Part shown: piece by piece, positions 7,022-14,221 of the stretch | Position numbering within the stretch: the stretch's first letter is position 1 | How the letters are laid out: every line of letters starts with the position of its first letter | From: DASUZB01 sp036377075 | GTDB taxonomy: Bacteria > Actinomycetota > CALGFH01 | Assembly: GCA_036377075.1 (NCBI GenBank) | Contig: DASUZB010000043.1 | Location: 1-15,697 of the forward strand | Length of the DNA stretch: 15,697 bases | Direction of reading: 5' to 3' | Position numbers and translations under genes: made by a program | Notes under the pieces: generated by a model | Seen by the model: the letters and a program-made list of their open reading frames with translations, nothing else | Databases searched by the model: none | Told to the model about the DNA's origin: nothing

Positions 7022-7483
7022 CTAGACGATCACCCATTCGGTGACCACGGGCCGGCGGCCCTGCAGGTGGCAGCGCAGCCGCACCGGCCGGGCGCTGAGG
7101 CCCTCCACCAGGAAGCGGCCGACCACGTCGGCCTCGACCGTGCGGGTGAGGTCGTCCTGGCGTACCTCGATGCGGGCCGGCTGGGGCGGGATGATCTGGC
7201 CGAGCATGCGCCGGTCGGCGCCCAGCTCGGTGACCTCGACCTCGATGGAGAGGTCGCCGGCCTCGAAGGTCAGCGAGCGCGGCTCCGCCGTGCCGCGGAC
7301 CGACCCCACCGGCGAGTCGACCAGGGAGTCGCTGGTCAGCGCGGCCAGTTCCGCGTCGACCGTGCGCCAGGTGAAGCTCTCCTTCGCCATCTCGACGAGC
7401 CGTGGAGGAACCGGCGACGACCGGTCGAACAGCCCGCGCAGCGCGGCCAGCAGGCGTTCGTCAGGTACGCGGGTTTCGTCCAC
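7022..7483 (-). CDS. Conserved-looking 153-aa protein paired with sigma factor, function unknown
   Basis: The start is a GTG (7481-7483) with a clear ribosome binding site (AGGAGA on the minus strand, about seven bases away), 35 bases after the sigma factor stop, so the two genes form an operon. The 153 residues have an acidic helical N-terminus (DERLLAALRGLFDRSSPVPP, 8-27), the motif SFTWRTVDAELAALTSDS (36-53), then a beta-rich half with LTFEAGDLSIEVEVTELG (71-88), GQIIPPQPARIEVRQ (95-109) and VTEWVIV at the end. There is no signal peptide, membrane segment or zinc-binding HxxxCxxC motif, so it is not a classical ZAS-type anti-sigma factor. I recall similar small proteins beside sigma factor, CHAT and S8 genes in other actinobacteria, but this is memory, not a search. 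It could regulate the sigma factor or be an adaptor for the protease module. Confidence 0.8.
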   Translation of the reverse strand: MDETRVPDERLLAALRGLFDRSSPVPPRLVEMAKESFTWRTVDAELAALTSDSLVDSPVGSVRGTAEPRSLTFEAGDLSIEVEVTELGADRRMLGQIIPPQPARIEVRQDDLTRTVEADVVGRFLVEGLSARPVRLRCHLQGRRPVVTEWVIV

Positions 7484-7518
7484 TCAAGTCTCCTGGGGAA
7501 GCTGTCGAGGAGGGGGCT

Positions 7519-8097
7519 CTATAACCATGAGTCGCCAGCCTCCACGTTGATACCGCTGCCCGCCAGGTTTCGCCGCAGCCGCGCCAGGCAGCGGGCCCGG
7601 GTCGGCCCGATGCTGCCGATGGGCATGTCCAGCGCGGCGGCGACCTCCTCGTACGGGGGGGAGATCACCACCACGATGCGCAGCAGCCGCTGGCAGGCCT
7701 CGGAGAGCTGCGCGAACGCGCGCCACAGCGCCTGGTCGCGCTCCGATTTCAGGACCGCCGCCTCCGGGGGCGGCGCCCCCGGTCCCTCCGGCTCGAGCTC
7801 GCGCTCGTCGCTGACCGGCTGGACGCGGTCGCTGCGCCGCAGCGCCCGCTGGCTCTCGCGCCGCGCCGTGGTCGCCAGCCAGGCGCCGACCCGCTCGGGG
7901 TCGCGCAGGCTGTCGAGGTTCTCCAGCAGCTTCAGCCAGGTCGTCTGGAAGACGTCGGCGGCGTCGGCGTGGCTGAGCCGGTACCCGGCGGCCACCGACC
8001 AGAGCAGGCCACTGAACCGGTCGACCACGTGGTCCCAGGCCTGACGGTCGCCTGCCGCGGCGGCCTGAACCAGGTCGCCAACACGGCGTTCTTCCAT
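7519..8097 (-). CDS. Sigma-70 family (ECF-type) RNA polymerase sigma factor
   Basis: The 192-aa product starts at an ATG (8095-8097) with GGAGGA four bases upstream. Region 2 covers about 15-88: WDHVVDRFSGLLWSVAAGYR (21-40), then the core-binding and -10 recognition helix around DAADVFQTTWLKLLENLDSL (45-64) and VGAWLATTARRESQRALRR (70-88). A Pro/Glu-rich linker (about 92-115) leads to region 4 at about 122-178, whose helix-turn-helix is PPYEEVAAALDMPIGSIGPT (147-166) followed by RARCLARLRRNL (167-178). The two-domain size and layout are those of ECF sigma factors, which redirect RNA polymerase to a small set of promoters. It heads an operon with the 153-aa protein and diverges from the GMC oxidoreductase gene. 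No GGAAC-CGTC type autoregulatory promoter was found upstream. Its targets are unknown; the neighbouring protease genes are natural candidates. Confidence 0.92.
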   Translation of the reverse strand: MEERRVGDLVQAAAAGDRQAWDHVVDRFSGLLWSVAAGYRLSHADAADVFQTTWLKLLENLDSLRDPERVGAWLATTARRESQRALRRSDRVQPVSDERELEPEGPGAPPPEAAVLKSERDQALWRAFAQLSEACQRLLRIVVVISPPYEEVAAALDMPIGSIGPTRARCLARLRRNLAGSGINVEAGDSWL

Positions 8098-8162
8098 TGC
8101 TTCCTCCGGCGGCTGGTGGGGGCGGTGTATCAGCACCCCCCACCGTGACTCTACTTGTCAGA

Positions 8163-8174
8163 CCACACGTGTGG
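8163..8174. promoter_or_regulatory. 12-bp perfect palindrome in the divergent sigma/GMC promoter region
   Basis: CCACACGTGTGG is a perfect 12-bp palindrome inside the 107-base gap between the divergent sigma factor and GMC oxidoreductase genes. A dimeric repressor or activator could bind it, but no regulator gene is adjacent and no matching promoter boxes were found. If GMC translation began at the in-frame GTG at 8169, the palindrome would overlap the start. A chance palindrome in GC-rich DNA is possible. Confidence 0.3.
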
Positions 8175-8204
8175 GACGACGAGCGGTGGGAGGACTTTGC
8201 CCAG

Positions 8205-9907
<1,703 letters not shown>

Positions 9908-9908
<1 letters not shown>

Positions 9909-10585
9909 TGAGCGTCGGCCCCCACTCCGCCTCCACCCTCGAGTTCACCGAGGAGATGAAGGGCTGGATCAGCTTCGGCGAGACCGACTACGAGCGCGCC
10001 GCCGCCCAGGGCGAGCGCGACGACAACGCCCTGATGTTCCACCTGACGATCAGCGTCGACGACGTCGAGCGCTTCGTCGACGACCCCGCCCACCAGGCCT
10101 CGGCGCACGGCTACGTGCTGTGCGAGCGGCTCGGCGGCAAGCTCGCCGTCGAGCGCGGGGTGTTCAACCTGTTCGTCACCGCGAGCGACCCGGGCGAGAC
10201 CCGCATGCTGTACCGCCTGTTCCTGCGCGACGGCGAGGGCCAGCCGCTGACGCTCGCCGGCCACAAGCGCGTCAGGGACGACCCCGGGCTGGACGTCTGG
10301 CGCGACACCTCCACGCTCTACACCAGGGTGCTGCGCGGCTGGACCGACGGCGACGACGCCGAGCTGGTCGCCGCGGGGATCATCCGCATCCTTCCAACCG
10401 ACTTCGCGCGGCAGCTCACCAGCTTCCGCTTCGGTGGTCCCGGGTTCGGCCTGCCCGCGGCCGTCAGCTTCGGGCGGCTGTTCCTCGGCCGGCTCTGGGA
10501 CGTCTACGGCCACCACGTCCGTGCGGCGGCATCGGGAGGGCCGCACGGGCGTGGTGGCACCCCTCCCGGCGGGGCGCCGCCGTGA
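9908..10585 (+). CDS. Stand-alone beta-rich domain protein of GMC oxidoreductase operons
   Basis: The 225-aa product starts at the ATG that overlaps the GMC stop. It begins with LEFTEEMKGWISFGETDYERA (split as residues 11-20 and 21-31), continues with alternating strand-like segments (NALMFHLTISVDDVERF 40-56, GGKLAVERGVFNLFV 76-90, MLYRLFLRD 100-108), then GHKRVRDDPGLDVWRDTSTL (118-137) and a C-terminal part ending in a Gly/Pro-rich tail. The same arrangement occurs in the C-terminal part of the patatin-like protein at the end of this operon (about residues 324-493), so the two are paralogous domains. From memory, similar domains occur inside long actinobacterial cholesterol-oxidase-like fusion proteins between the GMC and alpha/beta hydrolase parts. 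It may be a lipid- or sterol-binding beta-barrel; no enzymatic motif is visible. The stop overlaps the next GTG start by four bases. Confidence 0.85.
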
Positions 10586-12327
10586 GCGACCGCCCGCCAC
10601 GCCCCCGCTCCTGGTCACGGGCGGAGCTGGGCTTCGAGCCCCAGCGGCCGGTCGACTGGTTCGCGCCGCGCGTCCTCGCCTCCGCCGCGCTGCGGGTGCT
10701 GCTCTCCGACGCCTTCGGCACCTACGCCGACAAGCGCGAGATCCAGGCCGCGCTGCCCGCCGCCGCGCCGACCGACCTGGGCGACCGGCCCGAGCTGTGG
10801 ATCGACTACGTCGCCGACCTCGGCGACGGCTTCGCCGCGACCTACACGATCGCCTCCCTGCTGGCGGAGCCCAAGCTCGACCTCGGCGTGCCGGGCGAGG
10901 CGCCGCACCCGACCCGCCGCGGCGAGGTCCTGGTGATGGGCGGCGACCAGGTGTACCCGACCGCCAGCAGCGCGCGCTACGCCGACCGCCTGGTCGGGCC
11001 GTACCGGGCGGCGCTGCCCTGGACCGAGGTCGACCATCCGCGCCTGTTCGCCGTGCCCGGCAACCACGACTGGTACGACGGGCTCACCTCGTTCATGCGG
11101 CTGTTCTGCCAGCCGGGCTGGATCGGTGGCCGCGTCACCGGCCAGTCGCGCAGCTACTTCGCGCTGCGGCTGCCGCACCGCTGGTGGCTGTGGGGCATCG
11201 ACATCCAGTTCGACACCTACGTCGACGCGCCGCAGCTGCGCTACTTCGACCAGGTGGTCGGCCCGCTGCTGCGGCCGGGCGACGCGATCGTCCTGTGCAC
11301 CGCCAAGCCGAGCTGGGTCGCCGCTGAGCGCGACCCGGAGGCCTACGCCAACCTCGACTACTTCGAACGCAAGGTGATCCGGCCGCGGGGCGCCCAGGTC
11401 CGGCTCGCGCTCAGCGGCGACTCCCACCACTACGCCCGCTACCGGCAGGTCGACGGCGACGGCCAGCGGATCACCGCCGGCGGTGGCGGCGCCTACCTCT
11501 CGGCGACCCACCGGCTCCCCGCCGAGCTGGAGCTGCCCCCCGCGGCCTCGACCGACCCGGGCAAGACCACCCCGCCGACCCGCTACCGGCTCGCCGCCGC
11601 CTACCCCGACCAGGCGGTGTCGCGCCGGCTCGGCCGCGGCGTCGCGTCGCTGCCGCGGCGCAGCCCCGGGCTGGTCGTGGTGCTCGGCGCCTTCCAGGCG
11701 CTGTGCGCCTGGGGGCTGTACGGCGCGGTCCACCTGCCCGGGCAGGGCGCCGCCGAGGTCCTGCCGCGCCTGACGCCCGCCGAGGTCGCGCTCGGCCTGC
11801 CGCGCAGCCCGCTCGCGCTGGCGCTGTGCGCGCTCCTCACCGTTGTGCTGGTCGACTTCACCAAGGCCCGCAGCCGCAGCCGGGGTCTGGCGGTCGGGGG
11901 AACGCACGCCGCCGCGCAGCTCGCGCTCGTCGTGGCAGGCGTGTGGACCGCCGCCCGGCTGCTCTCCTCCGTCGGTGCGCCCTGGTTCGCGTTCGGGTTC
12001 GCGGCGGTGGTCACCGTCGCCGGCGGCCTGGCCGCGACCCTGCTGCTCGCCGCCTACCTGTGGCTCGCCGACCACGCCGGCTGCAACGGCAACGAGCTGT
12101 TCAGCGCGATGGCGAACCCCGACTACAAGAACTTCCTGCGGCTGCACCTCGGCGCCGACGGCGCCCTGACCGTGTACCCGGTCGGCGTCGACCGGACCTG
12201 CCGGGACTGGCGGCTGCGCCAGGCCGGCGAGCCGGGCGACCCGTGGTTCGAGCCGGCCGGCGAGCCGCCGCGCCCCCACCTGATCGAGCCGCCCGTGCGC
12301 GTCACCCTGGCCGGTGGTCCGCGATGA
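10582..12327 (+). CDS. Membrane-anchored metallophosphoesterase
   Basis: The GTG at 10582 overlaps the preceding stop (GTGA) and gives 581 residues. The N-terminal two thirds is a calcineurin-like metallophosphoesterase: VADLGDG (77-83), LVMGGDQVYP (117-126) with Asp122, AVPGNHDWYDG (157-167) with the Asn-His-Asp triplet, and LALSGDSHHYARY (275-287) with metal-binding His282 and His283. The usual first DxH motif is not evident; DLGDG seems to take its place. About four hydrophobic segments follow (363-384, 408-425, 443-462, 470-493), and then a conserved-looking C-terminal soluble part, including CNGNELFSAM and DYKNFLRLHLGADGALTVYP (501-533). The catalytic domain would stay on the cytoplasmic side if there is no signal peptide, and none is visible. 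Such enzymes cleave phosphate mono- or diesters; the partner genes suggest a phospholipid or lipid phosphate substrate, which is inference. Confidence 0.88.
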   Translation: MSDRPPRPRSWSRAELGFEPQRPVDWFAPRVLASAALRVLLSDAFGTYADKREIQAALPAAAPTDLGDRPELWIDYVADLGDGFAATYTIASLLAEPKLDLGVPGEAPHPTRRGEVLVMGGDQVYPTASSARYADRLVGPYRAALPWTEVDHPRLFAVPGNHDWYDGLTSFMRLFCQPGWIGGRVTGQSRSYFALRLPHRWWLWGIDIQFDTYVDAPQLRYFDQVVGPLLRPGDAIVLCTAKPSWVAAERDPEAYANLDYFERKVIRPRGAQVRLALSGDSHHYARYRQVDGDGQRITAGGGGAYLSATHRLPAELELPPAASTDPGKTTPPTRYRLAAAYPDQAVSRRLGRGVASLPRRSPGLVVVLGAFQALCAWGLYGAVHLPGQGAAEVLPRLTPAEVALGLPRSPLALALCALLTVVLVDFTKARSRSRGLAVGGTHAAAQLALVVAGVWTAARLLSSVGAPWFAFGFAAVVTVAGGLAATLLLAAYLWLADHAGCNGNELFSAMANPDYKNFLRLHLGADGALTVYPVGVDRTCRDWRLRQAGEPGDPWFEPAGEPPRPHLIEPPVRVTLAGGPR

Positions 12328-13355
12328 GCGCCCGCCAGGTCGACACCACCGTGGTGCCGTTCGAGGCGGGCGACGGCCGGCCGCTCGACCTGCTGCACGT
12401 GACCGGCCGCCACGCCCCCGTCCGCGGGCCGGTCCTGCTGGTCCACGGCGCCGGCGTCCGCGCCGACATCTTCCGCCCGCCGACGCGCACCACCCTGGTC
12501 GACGCGCTGGTCGCTGCCGGCTGGGACGTCTGGCTGGAGAACTGGCGCGCCAGCATCGACCACGTCCCCTGCCGCTGGACGCTCGACCAGGCCGCCGTCC
12601 ACGACCACCCGCGCGCGGTCCGCACCGTGCTCGACCGGACCGGGGCCGGCACCCTGCAGGCGGTCGTCCACTGCCAGGGGTCGACCAGCTTCACCATGGC
12701 CGCCGTCGCGGGCCTGCTGCCCGAGGTCACCCTGGTGGTGAGCAACGCCGTCTCGCTGCACCCGGTGATCCCGCGCTTCTCCCGCTTCAAGATCGACGTG
12801 ATGGCGCCGCTGGTCGCCCGGCTGACCCCGTACATGAGCCCGGCGTGGGGCCTGGCCGCGCCGCACGCGCTCGCCAAGGCGATGGTGGCGTTCGTGCGGC
12901 TCGCCCACCACGAGTGCGACAACACCGTCTGCAAGATGGTGAGCTTCACCTACGGCACCGGCTTCCCGGCGCTGTGGTCGCACGAGAACCTCGACGACGA
13001 CACCCACGAGTGGCTCAGGCGCGAGTTCGCCGCGGTCCCGTTCACCTTCTTCGCCCAGATGGCCCGCTGCGTGGATCGTGGGCACCTCGTCTCGGTCGAC
13101 GGCCTGCCGCAGCTGCCCGAGAGCCTCGTGGCGCAGCCGCCCAAGACCGACGCCCGCTTCGTCTTCCTCGCCGGCATGGACAACCGCTGCTTCCTGCCCG
13201 AGAGCCAGCAGCGCTCGTTCCACTTCTTCGACAGCGTGCAGCCCAACCGCCACGCGCTGCACCTGCTCCCCGGCTACGGGCACCTCGACGTGTTCCTCGG
13301 CCACCGGGCCGCGAGCGACGTCTTCCCGATCATCCTGGAGGAACTGCAGTGCTGA
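12324..13355 (+). CDS. Alpha/beta hydrolase with Cys at the nucleophile position
   Basis: The 343-aa product starts at an ATG overlapping the previous stop by four bases. It has the alpha/beta hydrolase layout: VLLVHGAGV (37-45) with the HG oxyanion motif, WDVWLENWRAS (67-77), the nucleophile elbow LQAVVHCQGSTSF (111-123), the acid in FLAGMDNRCF (281-290, Asp286), and LLPGYGHLDVFLG (314-326) with catalytic His320. At the elbow the usual Ser of G-x-S-x-G is Cys117 (HCQGS). Cys nucleophiles are known in dienelactone hydrolases, and, from memory, HC-x-G elbows occur in hydrolases attached to GMC oxidoreductase proteins. No signal peptide is visible. It probably cleaves an ester or thioester in the same lipid or sterol pathway as its neighbours. 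Its end overlaps the next gene by seven bases. Confidence 0.88.
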   Translation: MSARQVDTTVVPFEAGDGRPLDLLHVTGRHAPVRGPVLLVHGAGVRADIFRPPTRTTLVDALVAAGWDVWLENWRASIDHVPCRWTLDQAAVHDHPRAVRTVLDRTGAGTLQAVVHCQGSTSFTMAAVAGLLPEVTLVVSNAVSLHPVIPRFSRFKIDVMAPLVARLTPYMSPAWGLAAPHALAKAMVAFVRLAHHECDNTVCKMVSFTYGTGFPALWSHENLDDDTHEWLRREFAAVPFTFFAQMARCVDRGHLVSVDGLPQLPESLVAQPPKTDARFVFLAGMDNRCFLPESQQRSFHFFDSVQPNRHALHLLPGYGHLDVFLGHRAASDVFPIILEELQC

Positions 13356-14221
13356 GCCTGCCCCGCCGCCAGCGCCACCAGGCCGGCCGCCACGCCCTGG
13401 TGGACGGCATCCCGTTCCTGCTCCCGATCGACTCGACCGACACCTCGGCGCTGATGGCCGCCTTCACCGTCGACGCCGACCGCGCCCGCGAGCTGCTGCC
13501 CGGCAACGAGCTGCACCCGGTTCGCCTGCTGCGCAACCGCGGCCTGCTGGTGGTCACCGTGGTCGACTACCGCGCCACCGACATCGGCCGGTACATCGAG
13601 TTCTCGGTCGCGCTCGCCTGCACCCACGGCCGCCGCGCCGCTCCGCCGCTGCTGCCGGGGCTGCTGCAACGCCCCTTCGGCACCGGCCAGTACGTCCTGG
13701 ACCTCCCGGTGAGCACCGAGATCTCGGTCAAGGGCGGCAAGGGCATCTGGGGCATGCCCAAGCACCAGGCCAACCTCGACTTCGTCGCCGGCGAGCGCCA
13801 GGTCTCCAGCCAGTACGACCTCGACGGCCACCTGGCCGTGCGCATCGAGGTCGACCGCCCGCGCGGGCCCGCCCTGCCGCTCGACGTCGCCGGGACCAAC
13901 TACTGCCAGTTCCGCGGCCTGCTGATGAAGTCGTCGATCTACTTCAGCGGCCGTGCGCACCTGGCGGTCGGCGGCCGCGCGAGCGCCCGGCTGACCCTCG
14001 GCGACCACCCGCGTGCCGACCCGCTGCGCACCCTCGGCATCGCCTCCAGCCCGCTGTTCACCGCCTACATCCCGGCCGCGAGGGGCGTGCTCGACGACCA
14101 CTTCGAGGGCTGGTTCCTCTCCTGCGAGCAGCCGCCGACCGTCGAGCCCGAGGGCCTCAAGAGCGTGGTCGACCTGGGCCTCTCCCAGGAGTGGCTCGAC
14201 CCGCCGAAGGTGGGCCGATGA
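13349..14221 (+). CDS. Acetoacetate decarboxylase-like family protein
   Basis: The GTG at 13349 lies six bases after a strong ribosome binding site (GGAGGA, 13337-13342) inside the end of the hydrolase gene, giving 290 residues. Features of the acetoacetate decarboxylase (ADC) superfamily are the N-terminal AAFTVDADRARELLPGNELHP (in the segment 37-57), VVDYRATDIGRYIEFSVALA (71-90), and the core motif KGIWGMPKHQANLDF (131-145). In classical ADC two adjacent lysines follow the WG-P motif and the first forms the Schiff base; here the pair is Lys138-His139, so the Schiff-base Lys may be kept while the neighbouring Lys is lost. Superfamily members without full ADC chemistry are common, so decarboxylase activity is uncertain. 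The role in the operon is probably handling a keto or ester intermediate. The stop overlaps the patatin start (ATGA). Confidence 0.82.
   Translation: MLSLPRRQRHQAGRHALVDGIPFLLPIDSTDTSALMAAFTVDADRARELLPGNELHPVRLLRNRGLLVVTVVDYRATDIGRYIEFSVALACTHGRRAAPPLLPGLLQRPFGTGQYVLDLPVSTEISVKGGKGIWGMPKHQANLDFVAGERQVSSQYDLDGHLAVRIEVDRPRGPALPLDVAGTNYCQFRGLLMKSSIYFSGRAHLAVGGRASARLTLGDHPRADPLRTLGIASSPLFTAYIPAARGVLDDHFEGWFLSCEQPPTVEPEGLKSVVDLGLSQEWLDPPKVGR

Noticed and set aside
12396..12406. Possible third copy of the palindromic element (CACGTGACCGG)
   Set aside because: Only about 11 bases match one arm, it lies inside the hydrolase coding sequence, and no partner arm is present nearby.
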